A DNA stretch of 64,000 nt from NCBI RefSeq assembly GCF_027594745.1, contig NZ_CP110854.1, positions 3,489,501 through 3,553,500 of the forward strand, read 5' to 3'. The translations under genes and the position numbers were made by a program. The notes beneath the pieces were generated by a model. It saw nothing but the letters and a program-made list of their open reading frames with translations, was not told the origin of the DNA and searched no databases. The DNA comes from Saprospira grandis (GTDB taxonomy: Bacteria > Bacteroidota > Bacteroidia > Chitinophagales > Saprospiraceae). The stretch's first letter is position 1; each line of letters begins with the position of its first letter. Of this stretch, positions 8,185-17,345 are shown piece by piece.

Positions 8185-10467
8185 ATGCGAAATTTACTTT
8201 CCCTCAGTTTGTTTTTCTTTTTGCCTGTTTTGCTTTTTGCGCAGGACAAATACCAGCTTTTTTACGCTCCCAATGCCTATAGCTTGACCGCAAAACAGCA
8301 GGCCGATTTGAGCAAAATATTGCAGGCGCGCCCCTTATCGGTGCTGAAAATCCAGCCCTTTACCGATGATTTGGGAAGCGATATAGAGAATGAGGTTTTG
8401 GCCGAGAATCGGGCAAAAACCATTATTCAGTTTGTACAAAAACAGGGCTTCGAGCAACTCCAATTTGAGCAATTGCCCTATGAACGTCAGCCTTTGGATG
8501 CGCAATTGCCTGTCGCCGAAGCTCGGCAGCAGTTGCGCCGCATCGACCTCTATTTTTATAATGCAGAGGAATTTGAGGAGGTCAAAAATAAGGATGTCTG
8601 GACCTCTTTTTACAGCAAGCAACGCAAAGAAGCGCAGCAGTTGTTTAGCTTTTCGGCCCAAAAAGGAAAGTTTATTCAAGGTAAGAATGGTATCCAAATT
8701 GACATTCCAGAAAATAGTTTTTTGGGGCCAGATGGCCGCCCTTATCAGGGGCAGGTCAGTCTAGTTTTGCAAGAGGCCCTAAGCATGAAAGACATGATTT
8801 TGCAAAACCTGAGCACCACCTCCAATGGAGAGTTGATTGAAACTGGGGGGATGGTTTATTTGGCCGCCAAGGGCGAAAATGGCGAGGAATTGAGTCTGGC
8901 CGAGGGCAAAGACCTGACCGTTGGTTTTCCGGGAGCCGCCGCCGCCTTGCCAGGCATGCAAATTTTTCAGGGCCCCAATACTGCCGATCCGCATGCGGAG
9001 ATCAACTGGCAGCCCGTTGGGAATCCTTTGGAGCTTTTTGTAGAAGAAAAACTGGACAGCACAATGAGCTTTAGCAAGGATTATTTTGGCTATAAGGAAG
9101 AATTGCTGTACTTGCTCAAGGAGCCCTTTTTGGCCAAGGAGAAAAAAGAAGTCCCCAAATCCTTTAAGCTAAGGAGTCCTCGACTAAAAGTGGAGCGCAC
9201 TTTTGTTGCCTTTGAGGAGTACTTGGCCCAAAAATATCCACAAAAAGCAGGAGAGACCGAAGCGAGCTACCAGCGTCGAATCAGAAAAAAGAAGATCAAG
9301 CTGCGCAAGAAGTATAATAATAAAAAGCGCAGCTGGCGAAATAAATATAGAGCCTATCAAAAGGATAGCAGCCGCTATACCAGAGCCCGTAGCCGCTACG
9401 AAAAAGAGCAAAAGGCCTATAATGAGTTTTTGAACAGAGAACATCAGGAGGCCCAGGAATTCCTAGCTTATTTGGAGGCTCTTAGCCATGAGCATTTACA
9501 TGAGCTGCTAGATAGTTGTCTCCAAGAAATCCGAAGGAGCTACAACCCAAAAAGATATAATCAGGCAGGAAGCACAGTAGGTGGTTTTATGGAGTTGCTG
9601 CCTTTTTATGAGTATGATGCGCTGGGCGATTTTAAATTAGAAATAGAGAAGACCAAAGAACTCAATCCCGAGTTCAGTTACAAGAAAATTGATGCCTATG
9701 AAGAGGCTTTTAATCGTGCACTCGGTTTGTTTGAGAAACAGCTAGAACAGCAAAAAAACAACTGGGCCAAGCCGTTGAAAGATGAAAAAAAACAGGAATA
9801 TTGGGACTGGCCCAAGGATATAGCGCAAGAAGAAATTCGCCTAAAATTAGCCGCTTTACTTAAGGATGAACGAGGCGGATTTACGCCCTTGGGTCAGAAA
9901 AAATATGCGGAAATCAAAAAAATGTTTTGGGCCAAAAAGGAGTATGTCAGCTATAAACAATGGAAGACCAAAGCTTATAGCAACTGTATTTTGAATATGC
10001 AGAAGATTGAAGCCGAGCAGCAAAAGGCCAGTAAAGTCTGCAAAAATGTAGATAGTCTAGCCGCTGAGGTTTTGGCTAAAAAAGAGCGCTATGGTTTATT
10101 GCAAAAAGAGGAGAAATCAAGAGAAGTAGTGAGGCAAATGAAGATTTCTAATCTTGGCTGGATCAACTGCGACCGATTTTTTATGGAAAAGGGCGCAAAA
10201 ATGGATTTGATCTTGGCCTCGGCCTCTAGGCATGCACAATACTTCCTAATATTTAAAAATATCAACGGAATTATGAGGGCCAATGGTCGGGCTACCTTTA
10301 AAAATGTCCCAGAGAACTATGAGGCTAAACTGATTGGCATTAAGCAGTTTGGCGACCAAATAGAATTTATGGAGGTGGAAGATAAAGTGCTTGAATTAGA
10401 CGAAAAATATTTCCCTTTTCAAAAAGTGAGCGAAAAAGAATTAGCGGCCAAATTGGAGGCCCTCTAA
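8185..10467 (+). CDS. Secreted OmpA-like protein with basic coiled coil, paralogue 1
   Basis: A 760-residue exported protein. A signal peptide (about residues 1-20, cleavage near LLFAQ) is followed by an OmpA C-terminal-like domain at about 23-130 (FAPNAYSLT..., TDDLGSDIEN..., ENRAKTII, RRIDLYF), which usually binds peptidoglycan. At about 155-280 is a beta-rich segment known from Bacteroidota surface proteins (IDIPENSFLGPDG, NLSTTSNGELIETGGMVY). About 340-430 is a very lysine/arginine-rich coiled coil. A conserved C-terminal region follows. The next gene is a close paralogue, near-identical in the first 280 residues and divergent in the middle. Role unknown; envelope attachment is inferred. 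Confidence 0.75.
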   Translation: MRNLLSLSLFFFLPVLLFAQDKYQLFYAPNAYSLTAKQQADLSKILQARPLSVLKIQPFTDDLGSDIENEVLAENRAKTIIQFVQKQGFEQLQFEQLPYERQPLDAQLPVAEARQQLRRIDLYFYNAEEFEEVKNKDVWTSFYSKQRKEAQQLFSFSAQKGKFIQGKNGIQIDIPENSFLGPDGRPYQGQVSLVLQEALSMKDMILQNLSTTSNGELIETGGMVYLAAKGENGEELSLAEGKDLTVGFPGAAAALPGMQIFQGPNTADPHAEINWQPVGNPLELFVEEKLDSTMSFSKDYFGYKEELLYLLKEPFLAKEKKEVPKSFKLRSPRLKVERTFVAFEEYLAQKYPQKAGETEASYQRRIRKKKIKLRKKYNNKKRSWRNKYRAYQKDSSRYTRARSRYEKEQKAYNEFLNREHQEAQEFLAYLEALSHEHLHELLDSCLQEIRRSYNPKRYNQAGSTVGGFMELLPFYEYDALGDFKLEIEKTKELNPEFSYKKIDAYEEAFNRALGLFEKQLEQQKNNWAKPLKDEKKQEYWDWPKDIAQEEIRLKLAALLKDERGGFTPLGQKKYAEIKKMFWAKKEYVSYKQWKTKAYSNCILNMQKIEAEQQKASKVCKNVDSLAAEVLAKKERYGLLQKEEKSREVVRQMKISNLGWINCDRFFMEKGAKMDLILASASRHAQYFLIFKNINGIMRANGRATFKNVPENYEAKLIGIKQFGDQIEFMEVEDKVLELDEKYFPFQKVSEKELAAKLEAL

Positions 10468-10473
10468 AGTTTT

Positions 10474-10499
10474 AGCCATCCCTAGGGATGGCTTTTTTT
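10474..10499 (+). terminator. Terminator between the OmpA-like paralogues
   Basis: Perfect palindromic stem AGCCATCCCTAGGGATGGCT followed by a T-run, starting seven bases after the stop codon. Confidence 0.85.
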
Positions 10500-10589
10500 G
10501 GGGGCTGTCTCCAAAAAAACTGTAACAAATTGCAGCTTCACTCACTATATCTTAGAGAAACATCATCTTATAGCTAAAACAGTGAGCCT

Positions 10590-12860
10590 ATGCCCTATCT
10601 ACTCAGTTTCAGTTTATTTTTCTTTTTGCCTGTTTTGCTTTTAGCGCAGGACAAATACCAGCTTTTTTATGCCCCCAATGCCTATAGCTTGACCGCAAAA
10701 CAGCAGGCCGATTTGAGCAAAATATTGCAGGCGCGCCCCTTATCGGTGCTGAAAATCCAGCCCTTTACCGATGATTTGGGAAGCGATCTAGACAATGAAG
10801 TTTTGGCCGAGAATCGGGCAAAAACCATTATTCAGTTTGTACAAAAACAGGGCTTTGAGCAACTCCAATTTGAGCAATTGCCCTATGAGCGTCAGCCTTT
10901 GGATGCCAGCTTGCCTGTCGCCGAAGCTCGGCAGCAGTTGCGCCGCATCGACCTCTATTTTTATAATGCAGAGGAATTTGAGGAGGTCAAAAACAAGGAT
11001 GTCTGGACCTCTTTTTATGCCGAGCAGCGCAAAAAAGCGCAGCAGTTGTTTAGCTTTTCGGCCCAAAAAGGAAAGTTTATTCAGGGCAAGGAGGGGATCC
11101 AAATTGACATTCCAGCCAATAGCTTTTTGGGGCCAGATGGCCGCCCTTATCAGGGGCAGGTCAGTCTAGTTTTGCAAGAGGCCCTAAGCATGAAAGACAT
11201 GATTTTGCAAAACCTGAGCACCACCTCCAATGGAGAATTGATTGAAACTGGGGGGATGATTTACTTGGCCGCCAAGGGAGAAAATGGCGAGGAACTGAGT
11301 CTGGCCGAGGGCAAAGACTTGACCGTTGGTTTTCCGGGGGCAGCCGCCGCCCTGCCCGGCATGCAAATTTTTCAGGGCCCCAATACCGCCAACCCCCACA
11401 ACGATATCAATTGGCAGGCTACGGGCAGCCAGCGGATTGGAACTGAAGAGCTGGAAAGACAGAGCCGAATAGCCCCCCTAGATAGTGACTATTTTCTGGC
11501 CCAAAAAAAGCTTTTGTATTTGCTCAATGAGCCGATCTTGAGTTTGTTTAAGCGTAAACCTTTAAAGCCGTTCAAGCAGTCTTCGCCTCGCTTTAAGGGG
11601 GAGCGGGGTTTTATGGAATTTGAGGAGTACTTGGCCCAAAAATATCCACAAAAAGCAGGAGAAACCGAAGAGAGCTACCAGCGTCGAATCAGAAAAAAGA
11701 AGATCAAGCTGCGCAAGCAGTACAATAATAAAAAGCGCAACTGGCGAAAAAAATATAGAGCCTATCAAAGGGATAGCAGCCGCTACGATGAGGCCCGCAG
11801 CAGCTATGAGGCCGCCCAGAAAGTTTATCAGGAATTTTTAGACAAGGAGCATCAGGAAGCTAAGGAACTTTTGGCTTATTTAGAGGTCTTCAGCCATGAG
11901 CGATTGGCCCTCCTTATGGCTATGCATAAAGAGCGTTTGTATGCGGTTTTTGATATATATGATTATGGTCGATATAGTTCTACTTTGGGGGGCTTTCAGG
12001 AGGTTCTACCGGTCTATCAGGCCGATAAAGCAGGCGATTTTACCCTAGAAATTGCCGCTACCAATGAACTTCTCCCTGAGTTGCCAGGCGATGTCTACGA
12101 AAAATCTATGCTTGGCTATATTGGCTTTTTGAATAAATATTATGAGAAGGAAAAGAAGAATTGGGCCAAAAATATTGCAAAAGGAGAGGCGAACCCCCTT
12201 CTGATCTGGAAAAAAGATGAAGCGCTAGAGGCTATAAAAATTAAACTGGCCCAGCTCCTCAAGGAAGAGGCTGATGGCTTTAGCCCCCGCGGATATAAAC
12301 GATACTTCAAGCTGAAACGGCAGCTACAGAAGAAAAAAAAGAAGGATAGATACAATTTGCGAAATGAGACCTATAGCGATTACATACTGTATAGTCAGGC
12401 TGCTGAAAAGGAGCAGCAAAAGGTTGCTCAACTCTGCCCCCGAATAGATAGTCTAGCCGCCGAAGTTTTGGCCAAAAAAGAGCGCTATGGCCTATTGCAA
12501 AAAGAAGAAGCGCGCAGAAAAATATTGAGCCAAATGAAGGTTTCTGGCCTCGGCTGGATCAATTGCGATCGCTTTTCGGCTAAGAACGGCATGATGAATC
12601 TGACTGTCGCCCAGGCCTCTAGCAATACGCAGTACTTTTTGGTCTTTAAAAATATCAACGGAATTCTGCGGGCCGATAATCAGGCAAGATTCAGAAATGT
12701 GCCCAAAAGTTATTTTGCCAAATTGATCGGTATCAAGCAGTTGGGCGACCGCATACAGTTTATGGAGCTCAGCGCTGAGGTAAAGGAAATGAACCGCATG
12801 CAGCAGTCTTTTGAGGACCTTAGTCAAGAAGAATTAGCCGCCAAATTAGAGGCCCTTTAA
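10590..12860 (+). CDS. Secreted OmpA-like protein with basic coiled coil, paralogue 2
   Basis: A 756-residue paralogue of the upstream gene with the same layout: signal peptide, OmpA-like domain (about 22-130), NLSTTSNGELIETGGM segment, lysine/arginine-rich coiled coil and conserved C-terminus with LGWINCDRF. DNA identity to its neighbour is very high from about codon 5 to 280 and in the coiled-coil start, and low at about codons 285-340 and 440-600. The pattern fits a tandem duplication with later gene conversion or selective divergence. The preceding terminator suggests its own promoter within 10500-10589, but none was identified with confidence. Confidence 0.75.
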   Translation: MPYLLSFSLFFFLPVLLLAQDKYQLFYAPNAYSLTAKQQADLSKILQARPLSVLKIQPFTDDLGSDLDNEVLAENRAKTIIQFVQKQGFEQLQFEQLPYERQPLDASLPVAEARQQLRRIDLYFYNAEEFEEVKNKDVWTSFYAEQRKKAQQLFSFSAQKGKFIQGKEGIQIDIPANSFLGPDGRPYQGQVSLVLQEALSMKDMILQNLSTTSNGELIETGGMIYLAAKGENGEELSLAEGKDLTVGFPGAAAALPGMQIFQGPNTANPHNDINWQATGSQRIGTEELERQSRIAPLDSDYFLAQKKLLYLLNEPILSLFKRKPLKPFKQSSPRFKGERGFMEFEEYLAQKYPQKAGETEESYQRRIRKKKIKLRKQYNNKKRNWRKKYRAYQRDSSRYDEARSSYEAAQKVYQEFLDKEHQEAKELLAYLEVFSHERLALLMAMHKERLYAVFDIYDYGRYSSTLGGFQEVLPVYQADKAGDFTLEIAATNELLPELPGDVYEKSMLGYIGFLNKYYEKEKKNWAKNIAKGEANPLLIWKKDEALEAIKIKLAQLLKEEADGFSPRGYKRYFKLKRQLQKKKKKDRYNLRNETYSDYILYSQAAEKEQQKVAQLCPRIDSLAAEVLAKKERYGLLQKEEARRKILSQMKVSGLGWINCDRFSAKNGMMNLTVAQASSNTQYFLVFKNINGILRADNQARFRNVPKSYFAKLIGIKQLGDRIQFMELSAEVKEMNRMQQSFEDLSQEELAAKLEAL

Positions 12861-12874
12861 GATTTTATTTTTTT

Positions 12875-13000
12875 GGGGCTGTCCCGCCCTGCGGGCGGGT
12901 CGCTACGCTGCGGGGCTCGCAGTTCTGCTCGGCCCTGCAGCCGCCTTTGGCGGCTTTGGTCTGGCCTGCGGCCACCCGCTCCGCATCGCTCATCCGCTCC
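12875..13000 (+). repeat. GC-rich intergenic element, copy 5
   Basis: Starts 15 bases after the stop of the second OmpA-like gene. Head stem CCGCCC-TGC-GGGCGG; variable stem AGCCGCC-TTT-GGCGGCT between CTCGGCCC and GGTCTGGCC; second stem GGCC-TGC-GGCC. It is followed to about 13060 by further GC-rich sequence with a GGGCGGC-TTCG-GCCCGC hairpin. Confidence 0.85.
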
Positions 13001-13117
13001 TCTTTTTTTCTTGGGCTTAGGCGGGCGGCTTCGGCCCGCTTGGGCAACAAAAGTTGGCCTTTTCTTGGCCCTATTGCCAGTTTTTTAATAGCTTTAGCGC
13101 TCATAAAAAAAACAAAG

Positions 13118-13738
13118 ATGAACTATCTAGTATTTGATTTGGAGATGACGGGCACCGAGCCTGGCTGGCATGAGATTGTACAAATTGGGGCCGCCATTTA
13201 TGATGAAAATTGGGAGAAAAAAAGTACCTTTTTAACCAATGTCTATCCCGAAAATGAGGAGAGCTTTTCGCTACCTGCCCTAGAAGTACATGGCCTAACC
13301 CTAGACATTCTAGAGGAGGCCCCTATGCTACATGAGGCCATAGAAGCTTTTGAAAACTGGGCCGTAACTACTGTTTTGGGCCACAAAAAATGGAAGGAAC
13401 ATCAAAAGCCGGGGGCACTCAAGCGCCTAGTGGTCTGTGGACAAAGTGTGCATTACGATATCAACTTTTTGCGTTTTGCCTATATGGACCTCAAGCAGCC
13501 TTATCCCTTCTCCTTCAAAACCATTGATTTATATCAGCAAGCCTATTTCTTGTTTCGTTTACTTCGAGAAAACGGACAGCCTACTTCTAAGGGCCTTAGC
13601 CTAGGCGCCCTATCCGAGTATTTTGGTTTGCAAAGAGAAGGCGATATGCACAACGCCCTAGAAGATGCAGAATTGACCGCAGCCTGTTTGAAGGAAGTCT
13701 TTAACTATTTGCCCAAATTTAAGTACGATCCAGCTTAA
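13118..13738 (+). CDS. DEDDh 3'-5' exonuclease (DnaQ/oligoribonuclease-like)
   Basis: A 206-residue exonuclease-fold protein with the complete DEDDh set: Asp7 and Glu9 in FDLEMTG, Asp114 in VHYDINFL, and His178 with Asp183 in HNALEDAEL. Such enzymes remove nucleotides from 3' ends of DNA or RNA with two metal ions. Whether this one works on DNA or RNA cannot be told from the motifs. ATG 13118 was chosen because the fold begins immediately after it; the open frame back to 12947 runs through the GC-rich element. The gene converges with the aminotransferase gene and overlaps it by 20 bp at the 3' ends. Confidence 0.82.
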   Translation: MNYLVFDLEMTGTEPGWHEIVQIGAAIYDENWEKKSTFLTNVYPENEESFSLPALEVHGLTLDILEEAPMLHEAIEAFENWAVTTVLGHKKWKEHQKPGALKRLVVCGQSVHYDINFLRFAYMDLKQPYPFSFKTIDLYQQAYFLFRLLRENGQPTSKGLSLGALSEYFGLQREGDMHNALEDAELTAACLKEVFNYLPKFKYDPA

Positions 13739-14858
13739 AGAACTGGAAAATCTGATCGATAATAAATTGCTGTTCTTGAGCTTGGAGCTCAAAAAAGAGG
13801 GGGAGCCGTAGCAGGCGGTCGGCATAGCGCTGGGCCTGCGGCAGTTTTCGGCCATCGTGTTTTGGTCCATAAAACGGACTAGCATGTAGGGGAAGATAAT
13901 GAAAAACAGCATGAACGCCAACGGCTCTGAGCGCTTGTATCAGGGCCGTTCTTTCGTCTAGGCTACTACAAATAAGGTAAAAGAGATGGGCGTTATTGCT
14001 GCTGTGTTCTGGAATATTAGGTAGTTCGATTAGGCCTTTTTGGGCCAAAGGGAGTAGGGCTTCAAAGTAGCGGTTCCAGCGTTCTTTGCGGGCATTTTGG
14101 ATCTGGTCGAGCTCTTCCAATTGGGCAAAAAGGAAGGCCGCCACGGTTTCGGAGGGCAAAAAAGAAGAGCCGAGGTCCACCCAGCCGTATTTATCGACCT
14201 CTCCCCGAAAAAAGGCGGCTCGGTTGGTGCCTTTTTCCCAGATAATTTCGGCTCTTTGGGCTAGTTTTGGGTCGTTGATGGCCAGCAGGCCGCCTTCTCC
14301 AGCAATAATATTTTTGGTTTCATGAAAAGAGAAGCAGGCCAATTGCCCAAAGCTACCGAGGGGCTGCCCCTGATAATAGCCATCAATGGCTTGGGCGGCA
14401 TCTTCGACTAGGGCAATTTGGTACTTTTGGCAGAGGTCCATAATTTCTTGCATGGGGCAGGCCATGCCGGCATAATGGACCAGCACCAGCGCTTTGGTCT
14501 TCTCGTTAATCAGAGGCAAAATGGCCTGGGGATCGAGATTGGGGTGTTGGGCCTGAGAATCGACAAAGCGGATAATGGCCCCACGGAGCACAAAGGCGTT
14601 GGCGGTAGATACAAAGGTGTAGGAAGGCATAATGACCTCATCGCCGGGCTGGATATTGAGGAGTAGGGCGGACATTTCGAGGGCATCGGTGCAGGAGGTG
14701 GTCAGTAGGCATTTGTGGAAGCCATAGCGGTTTTCAAAAAAGCTTTGGCAGGCCTTAGTAAATTGACCATTTCCAGATAATTGGCCCGATTGGACCGCTT
14801 GATAGAGATAGTGGGCTTCTTTACCGGTGAGGTAGGGCTTATTAAAGGGTATTTGCAT
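13719..14858 (-). CDS. wecE: dTDP-4-amino-4,6-dideoxygalactose transaminase (WecE/RffA-like)
   Basis: A 379-residue PLP-dependent aminotransferase of the DegT/DnrJ/EryC1 family. The PLP lysine is Lys182 in FHETKNIIAGEGG, and Asp153 in VEDAAQA should contact the pyridine nitrogen. WEKGTNRAAFFRGEVDKYGWVD and GSSFLPSE are diagnostic for the WecE/RffA branch, which aminates dTDP-4-keto-6-deoxyglucose for surface polysaccharide. No other nucleotide-sugar gene is adjacent. The 3' end overlaps the exonuclease gene convergently by 20 bp. Subfamily assignment is strong; the final polysaccharide is unknown. Confidence 0.88.
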   Translation of the reverse strand: MQIPFNKPYLTGKEAHYLYQAVQSGQLSGNGQFTKACQSFFENRYGFHKCLLTTSCTDALEMSALLLNIQPGDEVIMPSYTFVSTANAFVLRGAIIRFVDSQAQHPNLDPQAILPLINEKTKALVLVHYAGMACPMQEIMDLCQKYQIALVEDAAQAIDGYYQGQPLGSFGQLACFSFHETKNIIAGEGGLLAINDPKLAQRAEIIWEKGTNRAAFFRGEVDKYGWVDLGSSFLPSETVAAFLFAQLEELDQIQNARKERWNRYFEALLPLAQKGLIELPNIPEHSSNNAHLFYLICSSLDERTALIQALRAVGVHAVFHYLPLHASPFYGPKHDGRKLPQAQRYADRLLRLPLFFELQAQEQQFIIDQIFQFFKLDRT

Positions 14859-14890
14859 TTTGGCGAGAGATTAAGAGCAGGGATGGAATT

Positions 14891-15010
14891 GGCCCAGCGC
14901 TGCGCAGCGGTGGCCGCAGGCCAGACCGAAGCCCGAAGGGCTGAAGGGCCGAGCAGACCTGCGAGCCGCGGAGCATAGCGGCGGCCAGCAAAGCTGGCCG
15001 CGGGCCCCAA
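14891..15010 (-). repeat. GC-rich intergenic element, copy 6
   Basis: Minus-oriented copy upstream of the aminotransferase. Variable stem AGCCC-TTC-GGGCT between CTCGGCCC and GGTCTG; second stem GGCC-TGC-GGCC. It ends in GGGCCCC plus As. Confidence 0.85.
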
Positions 15011-15086
15011 ATAATAAAACTCAAGATAAAAAAAGGGCTGACCAAAAATGGCCAGCCCACAGACTATTCACAAAATCAAACTATCC

Positions 15087-15710
15087 TTATTTGGTCTCGA
15101 AGAGGAGGGATTTGGCTTTACGCACCTTAGCGGCATGTTGCAAACCGTCTTCTTCGTGGCGGTAGCCAAGGGTCGCGATCACGGAAGTGGTCCAGCCCTC
15201 TAGGCCCAAAATCTCATCAAATTGGGCGGCATCGAAGCCTTCCATGGGGCAGGCATCCACCTTGAGTTCGGCAGCGGCGGCCAGCAGATTGCCCAGGGCA
15301 ATATAGGTTTGCTTGGCCATCCAGTTTTTGGCACCTTCTTCGGTTTGCTTTAAGAGAGCGCCCTTCATAAAGTCGCTATAATCGTTGAGTACAGCGGGAT
15401 CGAGGCCGCGAGTATCGGCAGTAAGTTGGACAAACTCCTCGATATGTTCGGCGGTAAGTGTAGTGGGCGTGGTGAAAACGAAGAGCTGAGAAGCGTCTAC
15501 GATTTGGCTTTGGCCCCAGGCTGCGGCTTGGAGTTTTTTGCGTAGTTCGGGATCTTGGACATCAATAATTTTGTACAACTGTAGACCATAAGAAGAGGCA
15601 GACAGCTGGATGGCCGTTTTGATTTCTTCTAGGGTTTCGGCAGCAATTTTTTTGCTCGCATCAAATTTTTTGGTGGCATAGCGCCATTTCAGATTTTCGA
15701 CTAAAGACAT
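15087..15710 (-). CDS. NfsB-type nitroreductase / NAD(P)H oxidoreductase
   Basis: A 207-residue FMN-dependent nitroreductase-family protein. It begins MSLVENLKWRYATKKFD, the usual N-terminal FMN-phosphate-binding region, and has the family pattern SASSYGLQLYKIID, WMAKQTYIALGNLLAAAAE and CPMEGFD. Members reduce quinones, nitro compounds or flavins. ATG 15710 was chosen over an open frame to 15815 because the extra residues lie inside the upstream pirin gene and lack family similarity. It sits 29 bases downstream of the pirin gene in the same direction, so the two are probably one transcript with a redox or detoxification role (inference). Confidence 0.88.
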   Translation of the reverse strand: MSLVENLKWRYATKKFDASKKIAAETLEEIKTAIQLSASSYGLQLYKIIDVQDPELRKKLQAAAWGQSQIVDASQLFVFTTPTTLTAEHIEEFVQLTADTRGLDPAVLNDYSDFMKGALLKQTEEGAKNWMAKQTYIALGNLLAAAAELKVDACPMEGFDAAQFDEILGLEGWTTSVIATLGYRHEEDGLQHAAKVRKAKSLLFETK

Positions 15711-15739
15711 CTTGTTATTTTTTAAGGAGGTAGAATATA

Positions 15740-16603
15740 TTAGTGCATTGGGACCTCCATGAGGAGGATTTTGGCTTCTTTTGTGGCTTGGAGTTCCAGC
15801 TTTTGGGTATTCCAAACGCCAAGGCCATCTCGGCGATCTAAAACTGTTGTGCCGGCCTTAATTTGCCCTTCGAGAACAAAAATATAGAGGCCATTTTCGG
15901 CTCGTTTAAAGTTGTATGTTTGTTGGTGGCCAGCCTCCCAATGGCCTAGATGAAACCAGGCATCTTGATGCACCCAGACACCCTCATCATTTGGGGAGGG
16001 TGAGAGGACCTGTAGGAGGTTATTCTTCATTTTTGCCCGATCCAGCTTGATCTGGTCGTAGCGGGGGCTAACATTTTTCTTATTGGGCAGCAGCCAAATT
16101 TGTAGAAAGCGGACCTCTTGGTCGAGCTTTTTATTTTTTTCGGAATGGAAAACGCCTGTGCCGGCAGACATCACTTGGAGGTCGCCTTCTTGGATCAGGG
16201 CAACATTTCCCATACTATCTTGATGCTCAAGGTCGCCAGAGAGGGGAATCGAGATGATTTCCATATTGTCATGAGGGTGGCGGCCAAAGCCTCGGGCGGC
16301 GGCTACTTTATCGTCATTTAGCACTCTGAGTGCGCCAAATCCCATGCGTTCGGGGTTATAGTAATTGGCAAAACTAAAACTGTGGTAGGTATCGAGCCAG
16401 CCGTGGTTGGCATGTCCGCGGCTATTCGCTTTATGCAAAACGGTTTTCATTTTTCCTATTTTTTGCTGTTGGCCAGCATCTGCCGGAAGGTGATTAAACC
16501 CTAGCTGTTCTGGCCCCTTTGGCTCAGATTGGCCCATTTTGGGGGCAGCAAAGAGCCCCAAACTGCCCAATCCTAATGCTTTTAAAAATTGTTTTCGTTT
16601 CAT
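15740..16603 (-). CDS. Pirin family protein with N-terminal export-like leader
   Basis: A 287-residue bicupin of the pirin family. Metal ligands are visible as His109 and His111 (GFGRHPHDNME) and His153 and Glu155 (GTGVFHSEKN). Some pirins oxidise quercetin; others are regulators. The first 20 residues (MKRKQFLKALGLGSLGLFAA) resemble a Tat signal with KR in place of the twin arginine, unusual for a normally cytoplasmic family. An internal ATG at Met52 (MKTVLHKAN) would give a leaderless pirin of standard size, so the true start is uncertain. Probably co-transcribed with the nitroreductase gene. Confidence 0.85.
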   Translation of the reverse strand: MKRKQFLKALGLGSLGLFAAPKMGQSEPKGPEQLGFNHLPADAGQQQKIGKMKTVLHKANSRGHANHGWLDTYHSFSFANYYNPERMGFGALRVLNDDKVAAARGFGRHPHDNMEIISIPLSGDLEHQDSMGNVALIQEGDLQVMSAGTGVFHSEKNKKLDQEVRFLQIWLLPNKKNVSPRYDQIKLDRAKMKNNLLQVLSPSPNDEGVWVHQDAWFHLGHWEAGHQQTYNFKRAENGLYIFVLEGQIKAGTTVLDRRDGLGVWNTQKLELQATKEAKILLMEVPMH

Positions 16604-16709
16604 CTGCTGCTAATTTAATGTATATACATCAATTGTAATAACAATCTTGCAAAAAAGTTGAGGAGAGGCTTCATTTTTTTTAAAATTATTTGAGGGAGGG
16701 TATTATTTT

Positions 16710-17194
16710 GGGGCCCGCGGCCGGCTCGGCTTCGCCTTGCTCGGCCGCCGCTATGCTGCGGGGCTCACAGGTCTGTTCGGCCCTTCAGGCTACACTTCGT
16801 TTCGCCTTCGGTCTGGCCTGCGGCCACCCCTGCGCAGCGCTGGGCCGCTCAGCGGTCTTTTTTCTTTTGGGCTGTTTTCTTTGGCGGTTTGGGCGGTTTT
16901 GGGTCTATGGGCTAAAGCCCTTGGTTGCTATAAATCAGTATTTGAGAATTAGTTATGGGCTGATGGTTTCAACCATCGGCCCATTTTATTGCGTTTAGTG
17001 TGGCCGCTTTGGTTGCTGTAGGTTTCAACCTACAGGTATATATATCCATCCTATAGGCGGCGAAGCCGCCGCAGGCCTAGGGGCCTGAAAGGGTGGCCGC
17101 AGGCCAGACCGAAGCCCGAAGGGCTGAAGGGCCGAGCAGACCTGCGAGCCCTGCAAGGGCCCGGCCGCCGCAGGCGGCAGGCCCCAAAAAAAAC
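16710..17194. repeat. Composite element A (left arm, palindrome block, right arm)
   Basis: A plus-oriented GC-rich arm (16710 to about 16857) and a minus-oriented arm (about 17053-17194) enclose a block of short palindromes: GGGCTAAAGCCC, a GGTTTCAACC core with GATGG/CCATC flanks, and CTGTAGGTTTCAACCTACAG. The two arms are imperfect inverted repeats of each other. The right arm has variable stem AGCCC-TTC-GGGCT. No gene is supported inside; open frames through the arms are artefacts. Confidence 0.85.
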
Positions 17195-17216
17195 TAGTTC
17201 TTAAAAAGAAAGTCTA

Positions 17217-17345
17217 ATGAAATGGATCTTATTATTGCTGCTTAGCCTTTTTAGGGGAGCTGGATGTTTTGCTGTAGCTGATCAAATTGATGAAAATCAA
17301 GTTAGATGTTTAAAACGAAAAATAGTAAATATATTGATAAATTAA
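17217..17345 (+). CDS. Possible 42-residue secreted peptide or gene remnant
   Basis: A short frame beginning MKWILLLLLSLFRGAGCFAV, a plausible signal peptide or lipoprotein leader, that stops after 42 codons and overlaps the next gene out of frame. It starts 22 bases after composite element A. It could be the surviving 5' end of a lipoprotein gene truncated by recombination at the element, or chance. Confidence 0.3.
   Translation: MKWILLLLLSLFRGAGCFAVADQIDENQVRCLKRKIVNILIN

Noticed and set aside
16710..17194. Insertion sequence with transposase
   Set aside because: Arms are inverted and borders are transposon-like, but no frame inside encodes a transposase; at most non-autonomous.
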